Of a DNA stretch of 45,968 bases, positions 1-8,617 are shown one piece after another. This DNA comes from Candidatus Woesearchaeota archaeon (GTDB lineage Archaea; Nanobdellota; Nanobdellia; Woesearchaeales; WJKR01): positions 1 to 45,968 of the forward strand of contig JAFGNA010000009.1 in assembly GCA_016927245.1 (NCBI GenBank). Direction: 5' to 3'. Position numbers and translations under genes: made by a program. Under the pieces are notes generated by a model, which worked only from the letters and a program-made list of their open reading frames with translations, did no database searches and was not told the origin of the DNA. Each line of letters starts with the position of its first letter. The first letter of the stretch is position 1.

Positions 1-70
1 CCGAAAGACCAATAATAAGAAACGACGCTGCCGTCGCTGTCAGAGGACTGGTCGGTGAACTGCACCTGCT
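1..70. repeat. 70-bp direct repeat, copy 1 (inside PKD domain 3)
   Basis: Bases 1-70 are identical to 838-907. Both copies encode the same PKD segment (QFTDQSSDSDGS to YYWSFG). The identity ends at base 70. On the left it reaches the window edge, so its full length is unknown. Confidence 0.9.
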
Positions 71-1340
71 CATCCTCGAACGGGCTCACAGGAGACCAGG
101 TGAACGACGCGGTGGGCGTGATGGGGTTGTCCACTACCGTCAGGAGAAAGTCTTCCTCGTCGTACAGCCCTGCAGGGTCGCGAACGCCGACGCGGACGTA
201 GAACTCTAGGTCATTGTTGACCTCTGGAGCGGTGCCGTACAACCGGCAATCATCCTTGTCGAGAGACAGCCAGTCAGGAACGTATTTGAGCTCGCTGTTG
301 GTGACCATGAACTGGGCGTCGTAGCAGGTGAGGTCGTCGCCGTCAGGATCGGAGACTTGGAGGTCGTAGCTGAAGGGGGATCCTTCGTTGACGTCCTGGT
401 CGGGGATGGGTGCCATCTCGGGCGGCCGGTTCTCTAGGGGCTGTTGCTGTGCCGTGATGGCGATGGTGCCGCTCTTGGTGTCGCCGTCGTCGTCGGTGGC
501 GGTGCACGTCGCGGTGTACGTGCCGGGTGATTGGTAGACGTGCGTCGGGTGCTGCGTCCATGACTGCGCGCCGTCGCCGAACGACCAGGCGTAGGAGATG
601 GGGGCGTCGCCGCCGATGGCGGTGCACGTGAACGACACGCTTAGGGGGGCGTAGCCGCTCGTCGGCGAGGCGCCCACGTTGATGCCGGTGATCGGGGTGT
701 CCGGCTTGGTGACCATGATGGTTTTCTGCTCGGTGTCGGTGAGGCCGTCATCGTCTGTGACGGTGAGCCTGACCGTGTATGCGCCTGGTGAAGTGTACGT
801 GTGCGCAGGGTTTTTCGATGAGGAGGAGGAGCCGTCGCCGAAAGACCAATAATAAGAAACGACGCTGCCGTCGCTGTCAGAGGACTGGTCGGTGAACTGC
901 ACCTGCTGGCCCGTGGTGGGGCTCGTGGGCGTCCAGGTGAACGACGCGGCAGGCGGCTTCGGGGCTGCTTCGACGATGAGGGTGAGGTCTGTGGTGTCGG
1001 TGCTGACGCAGTCCTTGCCGGTGACGGTGATGGTGTAGGTGCCTGGGTCGTAGTAGTGGGAGGGTGTGATGGTGAGGGGTCCGCCTGCGTAGCCGTCGTA
1101 GGGGGTGGCTGTGTAGAGCGTGCCGAGGTTGGTGGCGCCTTCGTAGAGCTTGACGTTCACGGTGAATCCTGTCCAGGCGCTGACGGCGTACCAGTCGAAC
1201 GTGGCTGATCCGCCTGCTTGTATGGTGAGCGTCTTGGCGCCGTTGTCCTGCCAGCTGGCGTCGGTGAGCGCGGCGCTGGCTGAGCTGATGGTCATGAGGA
1301 CCATGCAGAGCGCTATGAGCGCGGTGGTTGCGTGTTTCAT
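1..1340 (-). CDS. Secreted PKD-repeat surface protein (partial, 3' end beyond window)
   Basis: The frame stays open from an ATG at 1340 down to base 1 (about 446 codons), so the C-terminus lies outside the window. The first ~24 residues form a signal peptide: KH, a hydrophobic stretch, then a SASA-A-like cleavage site. A beta-rich domain follows (~25-125), then a PKD domain at ~131-215 (YYWSFGDG core), a second at ~225-295 (YAWSFGDG), an Ig/cadherin-like domain starting near residue 303 (NRPPEMAPIPDQ, DPDGDD), and a third PKD from ~404. The ATG has a good Shine-Dalgarno (GGAGGG on the minus strand, 1346-1351). PKD domains are common in archaeal cell-surface and S-layer-associated proteins. 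The role is likely adhesion or envelope structure; the exact function is unknown. It lies divergent from the lipid reductase gene and close to the glycosylation genes, so it may be a glycoprotein target (inference). Confidence 0.85.
   Translation of the reverse strand, partial: MKHATTALIALCMVLMTISSASAALTDASWQDNGAKTLTIQAGGSATFDWYAVSAWTGFTVNVKLYEGATNLGTLYTATPYDGYAGGPLTITPSHYYDPGTYTITVTGKDCVSTDTTDLTLIVEAAPKPPAASFTWTPTSPTTGQQVQFTDQSSDSDGSVVSYYWSFGDGSSSSSKNPAHTYTSPGAYTVRLTVTDDDGLTDTEQKTIMVTKPDTPITGINVGASPTSGYAPLSVSFTCTAIGGDAPISYAWSFGDGAQSWTQHPTHVYQSPGTYTATCTATDDDGDTKSGTIAITAQQQPLENRPPEMAPIPDQDVNEGSPFSYDLQVSDPDGDDLTCYDAQFMVTNSELKYVPDWLSLDKDDCRLYGTAPEVNNDLEFYVRVGVRDPAGLYDEEDFLLTVVDNPITPTASFTWSPVSPFEDEQVQFTDQSSDSDGSVVSYYWSF
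838..907. repeat. 70-bp direct repeat, copy 2 (inside PKD domain 1)
   Basis: Identical over 70 bases to 1-70. It encodes the same PKD core in domain 1 of the surface protein, a sign of recent internal duplication or gene conversion of PKD modules. Confidence 0.9.
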
Positions 1341-1430
1341 GCGATCCCTCCGGTTGTGGTGAGAAGTGGGTTGTGCGTTGTCCATGGGAATACCTGTCAA
1401 AGTAGCGACTGTTGCTCGGAAACCTCTTTT

Positions 1431-1440
1431 CATTTAAATA
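1431..1440 (-). promoter_or_regulatory. Candidate TATA box for the PKD protein
   Basis: On the minus strand this reads TATTTAAATG in an A/T-rich stretch. Transcription would start near 1410, giving a leader of about 70 nt with an SD before the ATG at 1340. Confidence 0.45.
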
Positions 1441-1490
1441 ATTTTCTTTCTGCAACCACTTCTGAGTGAATACAAAAAATAATTGATTTC

Positions 1491-1500
1491 TCTATAGAAA
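1491..1500 (+). promoter_or_regulatory. Weak candidate TATA box for the lipid reductase gene
   Basis: TCTATAGAAA lies in the A/T-rich 1430-1515 segment between two divergent genes. The predicted start near 1522 would leave a leader of about 25 nt before GTG 1547. Confidence 0.3.
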
Positions 1501-1546
1501 AGAATAGAAACCTAGAAAAACAAGCGCCGCCACGCCACCGAAAGAC

Positions 1547-2632
1547 GTGCGCACCACCATCATCGGAGCAGGACCCATCGGCACCTACCTCGCCTGGCAA
1601 CTCAGCAGAAGAGGCCACGACGTCACCCTCATAGAAGAGCACGAGACCATAGGAGAACCCGTCAGGTGCGCCGGCATCCTCACCGACACCATCACCAACT
1701 ACCTCAACAAGAAAGACCTCGCCAGCACCACCCAGACGACGATCACAGAAACAGTGGTGCACGGCCCGCACACAGAAACCACCATACCCCTCACCACCAA
1801 CCACGTCATCGACAACGCCGCCTACGCGCAACTCCTCGCAGGAAAAGCGCACGACCACGGCACGACCATCAAGACCCACACCAGGTACGAGCACAACACC
1901 GCCAAAGACGCCACCTGGAAAGACCTCCGCACCAAGAAGACCACGACCAAGACAACAGACCTCCTCATAGGAGCGGACGGCCCCACCAGCGCGGTCGCCC
2001 GCAACAACGACCTGTACGGCAAGCGAACATTCCTCGCAGGCATCCAAGCAATCATCAAAACAAAAGAAGAAGACGACCGCATCCACTTCTACCCGCACAT
2101 CGGCGCCTACGCCTGGTACTGCCCAGCAGGCGACGGCCACGCGAAGATAGGCGTCGCCGCGGAACGAGACGCGAAGAGCATCCTCGACAGCTTTAGCAAA
2201 TGGCACCCCGGCAGACAACTACAACTCCAAGGAGGACCCATACCCCTCCACCAACCAAGAACGAAGAACGAACGACGCTACCAAGACATGAAAGTCCAGC
2301 TCATCGGCGACGCGGCCCTCCACATCAAGAACACCACCGGCGGCGGCATCGTCCCCGGCACCCGCGCCGCGGCCATCCACGCAGATGACCCGGACAACTA
2401 CGCCAAGAACCTCGCGCCCCTCAACCGCGAACTACGAGCACACTGGCGCCTCAACAACGCGCTCCGACGATGCACCACGAACGACTGGGACCGGCTCATC
2501 ACCCAAGCGAACCACCCGCGAGTACAACGAGCACTCCAACGCACCGACCGAGACCACGCCACCGCACTAGCGGCCCGGCTCCTCCTCGCCAAGCCAGCGC
2601 TCGCCCTCTGGGCGAGGAAGCTCATCAAATAA
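1547..2632 (+). CDS. Geranylgeranyl reductase family FAD-dependent oxidoreductase
   Basis: 361 aa, GTG start. The N-terminus carries the FAD-binding Rossmann motif GAGPIGTYLAWQL followed by an acidic strand end (LIEEHE) and the family signature EPVRCAGI at ~37-44. A GADGP motif (~139-143) and TGGGIVPGTRAA (~264-275) complete the FAD-binding pattern. Family members saturate the isoprenoid chains of archaeal membrane lipids or dolichyl phosphate. At 361 residues it is slightly shorter than typical (~390-410). It sits directly upstream of aglB, with a separate TATA box for the latter, so a role in maturing the lipid carrier for glycosylation is plausible but inferred. No upstream in-frame ATG competes with the GTG. 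Confidence 0.82.
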   Translation: MRTTIIGAGPIGTYLAWQLSRRGHDVTLIEEHETIGEPVRCAGILTDTITNYLNKKDLASTTQTTITETVVHGPHTETTIPLTTNHVIDNAAYAQLLAGKAHDHGTTIKTHTRYEHNTAKDATWKDLRTKKTTTKTTDLLIGADGPTSAVARNNDLYGKRTFLAGIQAIIKTKEEDDRIHFYPHIGAYAWYCPAGDGHAKIGVAAERDAKSILDSFSKWHPGRQLQLQGGPIPLHQPRTKNERRYQDMKVQLIGDAALHIKNTTGGGIVPGTRAAAIHADDPDNYAKNLAPLNRELRAHWRLNNALRRCTTNDWDRLITQANHPRVQRALQRTDRDHATALAARLLLAKPALALWARKLIK

Positions 2633-2636
2633 TAAA

Positions 2637-2646
2637 CTATATAAAC
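2637..2646 (+). promoter_or_regulatory. TATA box for aglB
   Basis: The run ACTATATAAAC just after the preceding stop codon predicts a transcript start near 2668 and a leader of about 14 nt before GTG 2682. Confidence 0.65.
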
Positions 2647-2681
2647 CGCGGGGAAACCCGCCAACGACGGGGGAACACCAC

Positions 2682-5588
2682 GTGGCAAAACACCAAGAAG
2701 ACAAGGTCAGCATCGACCTCAAGCCCGTCATCACCTTCTTCACCAAGCAGCCAAAAACACGCAAAGCGCTCCTCATCAGCCTCCTCATCCTCACCGCCAT
2801 GGCATTCAGCATCCACTTCAGGAGCTACCCCGCCACCCTCCCCGTCACCGAGCAATGGGCAGAAGACAGCATCACGAACAGCGTCCGGAACCAGGTAGCC
2901 GCGAACGTCAACCAAGAATACCCCAACCTCCCCGCCGACAGGAAGAACGCCATCATCGAGGAACGCCTCGCAGAGGTCATCGACGGGCAGGAAGCGGCCA
3001 TCCAGCAGGAGGCGAAGGCGCAAGCAGACCTCATCAGGCAAGAATACCAGAACGACGACGGCCAGACCTACCTCCTCGCCATCGACCCGTACTACTACTG
3101 GCGGCACACCAAGAACGTCCTCGACCACGGCTACGGCGCCGACATCGAAGTGGACGGCGTGCGCATCAACGACCACCAGCTCGCGCCGCTCGGCAGGGTC
3201 GAGCAGGAAACGGACTACCACTCGCAACTCTCAGCGTTCACCTACAAGGTCGTACGACTCTTCGACAAGGACGCCAAGCTCTTCAACGTGTTCTTCTGGA
3301 TGCCAGTCCTCATCTCCGCATTGGCCGTCATCCCAGCGTTCTTCATCGCCAGGAAGAAAGCAGGCAACCTCGGCGGCCTCATCGCCGCCATGATCGTCGC
3401 CGTCAGCACCGTGTTCCTCGGACGAACACCAGCCGGCTTCGCGGACACCGACGCGTACAACGTGCTGTTCCCCCTCCTCATCCTCTGGGCGTTCCTCGAA
3501 GCGTTCGAGACCAAGGACAACAAGAAGAAGCTCATCCTCAGCGGGGCCACCGGCCTCCTCATCGGCATCTACGCGAAGATCTGGCAAGGATGGTGGTACC
3601 TCTTCGACTTCATGATCATCGTGATGGCCGTCTACATCATCTTCATCATCACCAAGCAACTCCTCAAAGGGAAGAAGCTAAGGAAGGCCCTCGCGTACGA
3701 GGAGACCAAGAAAGCAGGCATCAGCTTCGGCGCCATCCTCGTCAGCAGCGGGGTGTTCGTCACCCTCCTCCACTCGTTCCAGAACTTCATCAACGCGCCG
3801 CTCAACCCGATACGGTACTCTGGCATCCAGGACGCCGCGAAAGCGGACCTCTGGCCGAACGTGTTCACCACTGTCGCAGAGCTGAACAGGGCGAGCCTCG
3901 ACACCATCGTCAACCAGATAGGCGGCAGCATCTACTTCTACCTCGCCTGCCTAGGGGTCATCATCACCCTCCTCCCGGTCAAGCAGTTCAAGACCAAGGA
4001 CTGGGCGGTGCTCAGCGGCGGCGCCGTCATCTACCTCCTCCTCCTCACCAAGCCATTCCTCCAAGGAAACCCGTACGTCTACCTCGCGCTCCTCCTCGTC
4101 CCCGTCGCCATCGGGCTACTCCTCCACCTCAAGGACGACCGAAACATCGACATCAAGTACGCCATCTTCCTCGTCATCTGGTTCGCGGGCACCATCTACG
4201 CCAGCACCCAAGGAGTGCGGTTCATCCTCCTCCTCGTCCCCGCGTACGCCGTGGCGTTCGGCATCCTCATCGGCCAGCTCTACAAGACAGTAACGGCGTG
4301 GAGCGAGCAGCAGTTCGACACGCCGCAAGCATGGCTCAAGCTCGTCCTCATCATCCTCGCACTCGCACTCCTCATCAAACCCATCGGCGCAGCTCACCAG
4401 ACAGCGCTGCACGAGGTGCCCAGCATGGACGACACGTGGTGGGCCAGCCTCGAAAAGATAGACCAAGAAGCGGCTCCTGACGCCATCATCAACAGTTGGT
4501 GGGACTTCGGCCATTGGTTCAAGGCGATAGCGGACCGCGCCGTCACGTTCGACGGCACCACGCAGAACTCACCCATGGCGCACTGGGTCGGCAAGGCCTT
4601 GTCGACGAGCGACGAGCAAGAAGCCATCGGCATCCTCCGCATGCTCGACTGCGGGAGCAGGACGGGCTTCGACCAGCTCGCCAAAGAGCTCCAAGGAACC
4701 GACGACCTCAAAGCCATCACGCCGGAAACCACGCTGGAAGCGAAAGCCATCATGGACGGGCTCATCAACATCTGGGACGAGGAAGACGCGAAGGACTACC
4801 TCCTCGACAAAGCAGGCCTCGACGACGACGCAGCGGAGCGCGTCCTGGCACTAACGCACTGCGACCCCCCTGAGAACTACTTCATCACCAGCGAGGACAT
4901 GGTCGGCAAGGCGAGCGTGTGGGGGCACTTCGGCAACTGGGACTTCAGGAAGGCGTACGTGTACAACGAGCTCAGGAAACAACGGGTGAGCGAGGCGACA
5001 CCCATCATCAGCAGGCTCTTCAACACCACCGAGCAGGAAGCAGGACAACTATACTACGACGCCCTCACCCTCACAGACCAACAACAGGCGAACGCGTGGA
5101 TCAGCCCGTGGCCGAGCTACCTCCTGACAGAAGCGGCGAGGTGCGCCGAGGACAACGGGACCGTGACGTGCAGCATCAACAGGAACGTGGGCAGCCAACA
5201 AGGACAGACTATCAGGATAGAACAAGCCATCATACCGCTCGGCACCCCTGAGGAAGCGGTCTTCAAGACAGGGTTCTACAACCAGCAGACCGGGCAGCGC
5301 ATCGGCGAGGCCATGGTCAAGCCGCAAGCAGTCATCATCGGTGACGACGACGGGCTGGAACGAACCCCTATCGAGGACCCTGGATTCACGTTCGACCTCC
5401 TCGTCGCCGAGCAAGAAGACACCTACCGAGCGGTCGTCGCCTCTGAAGAGCTCGCCGACTCGTTGTTCACCAAGCTATTCTACCTCGAAGGCGCGTACAC
5501 CGACCGCTTCGAGAAGTTCAGCGATCTGACCAGCCCGGTCACCGGGCAGCGAGTCATCATCTGGAAAGTCCTCTGGGAAGCACCATGA
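2682..5588 (+). CDS. aglB: Oligosaccharyltransferase, STT3/AglB family
   Basis: 968 aa, GTG start. It is an integral membrane enzyme that transfers a glycan from a dolichyl-(pyro)phosphate carrier to Asn in N-X-S/T sequons on the outer face of the membrane. One TM helix (~27-45) is followed by an extracellular loop carrying an acidic first motif in IDPYYYWRHTKNV (~129-141). A multi-TM region has the second acidic motif GFADTDAYN (~251-259), and more TM helices run to ~565. The soluble C-terminal domain carries the signature WWDFGHW (~606-612), where the canonical motif is WWDYG, so the Tyr is replaced by Phe. Length and domain order match archaeal AglB. The next gene overlaps it by 4 nt (ATGA), starting an operon of a transporter pair and glycosyltransferases that probably build or present the lipid-linked glycan. 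Confidence 0.95.
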   Translation: MAKHQEDKVSIDLKPVITFFTKQPKTRKALLISLLILTAMAFSIHFRSYPATLPVTEQWAEDSITNSVRNQVAANVNQEYPNLPADRKNAIIEERLAEVIDGQEAAIQQEAKAQADLIRQEYQNDDGQTYLLAIDPYYYWRHTKNVLDHGYGADIEVDGVRINDHQLAPLGRVEQETDYHSQLSAFTYKVVRLFDKDAKLFNVFFWMPVLISALAVIPAFFIARKKAGNLGGLIAAMIVAVSTVFLGRTPAGFADTDAYNVLFPLLILWAFLEAFETKDNKKKLILSGATGLLIGIYAKIWQGWWYLFDFMIIVMAVYIIFIITKQLLKGKKLRKALAYEETKKAGISFGAILVSSGVFVTLLHSFQNFINAPLNPIRYSGIQDAAKADLWPNVFTTVAELNRASLDTIVNQIGGSIYFYLACLGVIITLLPVKQFKTKDWAVLSGGAVIYLLLLTKPFLQGNPYVYLALLLVPVAIGLLLHLKDDRNIDIKYAIFLVIWFAGTIYASTQGVRFILLLVPAYAVAFGILIGQLYKTVTAWSEQQFDTPQAWLKLVLIILALALLIKPIGAAHQTALHEVPSMDDTWWASLEKIDQEAAPDAIINSWWDFGHWFKAIADRAVTFDGTTQNSPMAHWVGKALSTSDEQEAIGILRMLDCGSRTGFDQLAKELQGTDDLKAITPETTLEAKAIMDGLINIWDEEDAKDYLLDKAGLDDDAAERVLALTHCDPPENYFITSEDMVGKASVWGHFGNWDFRKAYVYNELRKQRVSEATPIISRLFNTTEQEAGQLYYDALTLTDQQQANAWISPWPSYLLTEAARCAEDNGTVTCSINRNVGSQQGQTIRIEQAIIPLGTPEEAVFKTGFYNQQTGQRIGEAMVKPQAVIIGDDDGLERTPIEDPGFTFDLLVAEQEDTYRAVVASEELADSLFTKLFYLEGAYTDRFEKFSDLTSPVTGQRVIIWKVLWEAP

Positions 5589-5962
5589 AGCGCGGCGAAC
5601 GCACCCACGCCTGGGCCATACTCCTCATGCTCCTCGCCACGCTCCTCAACTCAGCGGCGCAGCTCCTATACAAGCACGCCATCGACCAGCAAGGACTCGA
5701 CATCATCGCCCTCATCAGCCAAGGCACCGTCATCCTCGGCCTGCTCAGCTACGCCACGAGCGGGGTCTGCCTGTTAGCAGCCCTGAGAGGAGGCCAGGCG
5801 AGCGTGCTCTACCCGGTGTACACGCTCAGCTTCATCTGGATAAGCATCGGTGCGCACCTCCTCTTCGGCGAGGCCATCACCACCACCGCCGCGGCAGGCA
5901 TGACAGGCATCATCGCCGGCATCATCCTCATCAACCAGCAACCAGGAGGCGAGGCCGCGTGA
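5585..5962 (+). CDS. Half-size EamA/SMR-type membrane transporter subunit 1
   Basis: 125 aa with four predicted TM helices (~10-28, ~42-64, ~74-92, ~100-118), the size and layout of small-multidrug-resistance or ArnE/ArnF-type half transporters. The family features LNSAAQLLYKHA and VLYPVYTLSFIW are visible. It overlaps aglB by ATGA and the next, similar gene by 4 nt (GTGA). Paired half-size EamA proteins such as ArnE/ArnF flip polyprenyl-phosphate-linked monosaccharides. With an oligosaccharyltransferase and a GT2 next door, a lipid-linked sugar flippase role is the best inference, but drug or metabolite export cannot be excluded from sequence alone. Confidence 0.75.
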   Translation: MKRGERTHAWAILLMLLATLLNSAAQLLYKHAIDQQGLDIIALISQGTVILGLLSYATSGVCLLAALRGGQASVLYPVYTLSFIWISIGAHLLFGEAITTTAAAGMTGIIAGIILINQQPGGEAA

Positions 5963-6294
5963 TAGCAGGGATCGCCCTCCTCCTCGTCCTCCTCGCAACC
6001 CTCACCGGGGCTGGCGGCATCGTGCTCATGAAGCAAGGCATAAGGGGGTTCACCTGGCAGGTGCACAAGAACAAGGCATTGCGGGCAGGGATAGGGCTGT
6101 TCATCGTGTCGACGCTGTTCTTCATAACCGCTATCAACTACGGAGAGCTCCACCTCCTCTACTCATTGACAGGGCTCACCTACGTGTGGCTCCTCATCCT
6201 CTCCCACCGCCGCCTAGGAGAACCAGTCACCAAGACCAAGATCATAGGCACGGCGTGCATCATTATGGGCGTCGCGCTCATCACCTTGGGATGA
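5959..6294 (+). CDS. Half-size EamA/SMR-type membrane transporter subunit 2
   Basis: 111 aa, GTG start overlapping the previous stop (GTGA). Four predicted TM helices (~2-20, ~34-54, ~60-77, ~88-110). It resembles the upstream protein in size and topology, with a matching LxYSLTGLTYVWLL motif in helix 3. The tight coupling points to a heterodimer with the 5585-5962 product, as in ArnE/ArnF. The likely role is flipping a lipid-linked sugar across the membrane (inference from neighbours). Its stop overlaps the ATG of the following GT2. Confidence 0.72.
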   Translation: MIAGIALLLVLLATLTGAGGIVLMKQGIRGFTWQVHKNKALRAGIGLFIVSTLFFITAINYGELHLLYSLTGLTYVWLLILSHRRLGEPVTKTKIIGTACIIMGVALITLG

Positions 6295-6968
6295 ACAACA
6301 TGGCAACACCGTTCAGGAAAGGAGTCGCGGTCGTCATCCCCGCGAAAGACGAGGAAGCCCACATCGCGGGCGTCGTGCAGCGAACAATCAAGCAAGGGTT
6401 CACGCCCGTCGTCGTGGACGACGGGAGCGATGACCGCACCGAGGAGCTCGCCGAGAAGGCAGGGGCCATCACGCTCCGGCACGTCGTCAACCTCGGCAAA
6501 GGAGCAGGGGCGAAAACAGGATGCGACTGGGCGGTCAAGCAAGGAGCAGAGGCCGTCGTGCTCATGGACGCCGACGGCCAGCACCGGCCAGAGGACATCA
6601 AGCGATTGCTCGCGGCGCTGCGCGGCGTGGATATCGTGTTCGGCTACCGCAAACGAGACAAGCGCATGCCCTCGCTCATGCGATTCGGTAACTGGCTCCT
6701 CAACGCTGCCAGCGAGGCGGTGAACGGGATAGCGCTCAAGGACACGCAATCAGGCTTCCGCGCCATGACGGCGAGCACGTACAAGAAGGTGCGGTGGCAG
6801 AGCAACGACTACGGCATGGAATCGGAGATGATCGCCAAGGCGGCGAAGAAACGGCTCAAGTATCGTCAAATCCCCATCGACACCATCTACCATGACAAGT
6901 TCAAAGGCACGACGGTGTTCGACGGCGTGAAGATCACGATCCGGCTCCTCAAATGGAAAATGCTATAA
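6291..6968 (+). CDS. Glycosyltransferase family 2, dolichyl-phosphate sugar synthase type
   Basis: 225 aa from ATG 6291, chosen because it overlaps the previous stop (ATGA); the frame extends upstream without support. The GT-A fold motifs are present: VVIPAKDEEAHI (~12-23), VVVDDGSDDRT (~39-49) and the DxD motif MDADGQHRPED (~85-95). DTQSGFRAM (~146-154) is characteristic of the DPM1/dolichyl-phosphate-glucose synthase group. It has no C-terminal TM anchor. It probably transfers a sugar from a nucleotide donor to dolichyl phosphate at the inner membrane face. The neighbouring half-EamA pair and the GT39-like enzyme downstream would flip and use this lipid-linked sugar. Confidence 0.85.
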   Translation: MNNMATPFRKGVAVVIPAKDEEAHIAGVVQRTIKQGFTPVVVDDGSDDRTEELAEKAGAITLRHVVNLGKGAGAKTGCDWAVKQGAEAVVLMDADGQHRPEDIKRLLAALRGVDIVFGYRKRDKRMPSLMRFGNWLLNAASEAVNGIALKDTQSGFRAMTASTYKKVRWQSNDYGMESEMIAKAAKKRLKYRQIPIDTIYHDKFKGTTVFDGVKITIRLLKWKML

Positions 6969-6990
6969 ACAAGAAGGAGATGAACAACCC

Positions 6991-7368
6991 ATGATGGCAG
7001 GAATACAGCTCATCGGCATGCTCTTCGGCATCGGCATGCTCTACCTCACATACGTGCACTACCAGAAGAAGGACTTCACGTGGCGGTCAGCGCTGGTGTG
7101 GACGGCGGTGTGGCTCGCGTTCATCGTCATCATCATCCTGCCTGAGAGCGTGTACGGCATCATGCAAGCGCTGCGCATCGAGCGGACCGCTGACTTCTTC
7201 GTCATGACCGGTTTCGTCCTGTTCGCCGTCATCATATTCTACCTCTTCATCACCGTGAAGCGGAACGAGCGCAAGGTCGAAGGCATGGTGCGGGCCCTCG
7301 CGTTCGAACGAGAGGCCACCAAGGGGGGAGCTCGTGGCAGCAAGAAGAAAGACAAGAGGAAGCGATAG
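6991..7368 (+). CDS. DUF2304 family membrane protein
   Basis: 125 aa with three TM helices (~5-23, ~33-52, ~69-91) and a basic cytoplasmic tail. Layout and position beside a GT2 gene match DUF2304 proteins, which often accompany dolichyl-phosphate sugar synthases and probably anchor or assist them; the biochemical role is unproven. An SD-like AAGGAGA at 6972-6978 precedes ATG 6991. The 3' end overlaps the next gene by 35 bp in another frame. Confidence 0.75.
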   Translation: MMAGIQLIGMLFGIGMLYLTYVHYQKKDFTWRSALVWTAVWLAFIVIIILPESVYGIMQALRIERTADFFVMTGFVLFAVIIFYLFITVKRNERKVEGMVRALAFEREATKGGARGSKKKDKRKR

Positions 7369-8617
7369 CTGGCCCGAAAGGCTCGTCGAGCGGGCCAAAG
7401 CGCACCCGTTGGAGACGGTCCTCGTAGCAGTGCTGCTCGCCATCAGCATCGTCATCCGGGTGCACCTATCCCTCACCACCCCTCTCTATCCGGGCAACAC
7501 GGACCCCGTGGCGTACGACCGAATGGCGACGCAAGCCCTCGACGACGACCCCGACACCGGGATCAAGAGCATCTACTGGCCGCCAGGCTACCCCTTCTTC
7601 GTCGTGCCCTTCTACCTCTTGTTCGGCAAGACCTTCGTCACCGCGAAAATACTCAACACTGCTATCTCGCTCCTCAACGCGGGCATCATCTACTACCTCG
7701 GCCGCAAATTGTTCAACCACGCCATCGGATTGATGGGGTTCGCGTGGATGCTGTTCGACCCGCTCATGACCTTCTACGCCACGAACATGTACACCGAGCC
7801 TTTGTTCATCGCGCTCAGCGCCGGGTCGATGGCGCTGATGCTCTGGCAACAGGAAGAGTCGCGGTGGTGGAAGCCAGCCGCGACGGGCGTCATGATCGGC
7901 TACGCAGCCCTAATCAAGCCGTGGGTGCTCGCCCTAGCAGGCATCATCGTCGCTTGGTGGCTGCTCAACGACGAGCGATGGAAGCAACACCTCAAAACCA
8001 TCATGACCTGGACCGGCATCTTGGCCGCGGGCATCGTCCTGGCACTGACGCCGTGGACCATCCACAACGCGCGCACCGTAGGGGAGTTCGTCCCCGTCCC
8101 GGTGAACGGCCCGCTCAACGTCTACCTCGGCAACCACGAGCACGGCACCCTCGCGTTCACGAGCGACTGGCCGGAGGAGAGCACGGCGCCCTTCGAAGGC
8201 ATGGGCGAGTACGAGAAGGCGCAAGCGGCGAAGAGACTGGCCAGGGAGTACATCAAGGCGGACGTCGGCGGCTTCATCAGCAGGGTGTCGCAGCGATTCT
8301 TCAAGTACTGGAGCCATCCCAGCCCTGAGTGGTTCCAACGCCTCATCCCGCACCAGGACAGGCTCATGGCCTACCTCTGGGTGAAAGCGGGACTGGCGAT
8401 CATCGGCGTCATCTACAGCCTCAAGGCGTGGCGGAAGCACAGCGCGTCCTACCTGTGGTACGGCCTCATGGCAGGCGTCTTCACGATGAGCCTGTACCTC
8501 GCGCGGCACAAGGTGCCCCTGTACCCTTTGCAGTTCCTCTACGCAGCGGCGGGCATCCTGGTCCTGTACAACGCTGCCAAGCAGCTCTTCACCAACACGC
8601 AGGGTGAGGCGTCATGA
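7334..8617 (+). CDS. GT39/ArnT-like membrane glycosyltransferase
   Basis: 427 aa, GTG start inside the preceding gene. The first TM helix (~28-46) is followed by a periplasmic-type acidic loop (LYPGNTDPVAYDRMA, ~54-68) with the conserved acidic residue of PMT/ArnT enzymes, then YWPPGYP (~78-84), a typical motif of the family. About nine to ten further TM helices follow. Such enzymes use polyprenyl-phosphate monosaccharides to glycosylate proteins, lipids or glycans outside the cell. The adjacent GT2 and half-EamA pair would supply the substrate. The acceptor is unknown. The stop overlaps the ATG of the next gene (ATGA). Confidence 0.78.
   Translation: MAARRKTRGSDSWPERLVERAKAHPLETVLVAVLLAISIVIRVHLSLTTPLYPGNTDPVAYDRMATQALDDDPDTGIKSIYWPPGYPFFVVPFYLLFGKTFVTAKILNTAISLLNAGIIYYLGRKLFNHAIGLMGFAWMLFDPLMTFYATNMYTEPLFIALSAGSMALMLWQQEESRWWKPAATGVMIGYAALIKPWVLALAGIIVAWWLLNDERWKQHLKTIMTWTGILAAGIVLALTPWTIHNARTVGEFVPVPVNGPLNVYLGNHEHGTLAFTSDWPEESTAPFEGMGEYEKAQAAKRLAREYIKADVGGFISRVSQRFFKYWSHPSPEWFQRLIPHQDRLMAYLWVKAGLAIIGVIYSLKAWRKHSASYLWYGLMAGVFTMSLYLARHKVPLYPLQFLYAAAGILVLYNAAKQLFTNTQGEAS

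Noticed and set aside
343-1455. Long Arg/His-rich open frames on the minus strand across the PKD gene
   Set aside because: They are out-of-frame shadows of the PKD gene, with extreme His/Arg composition and no domain pattern; the PKD frame is open throughout and shows clear motifs.
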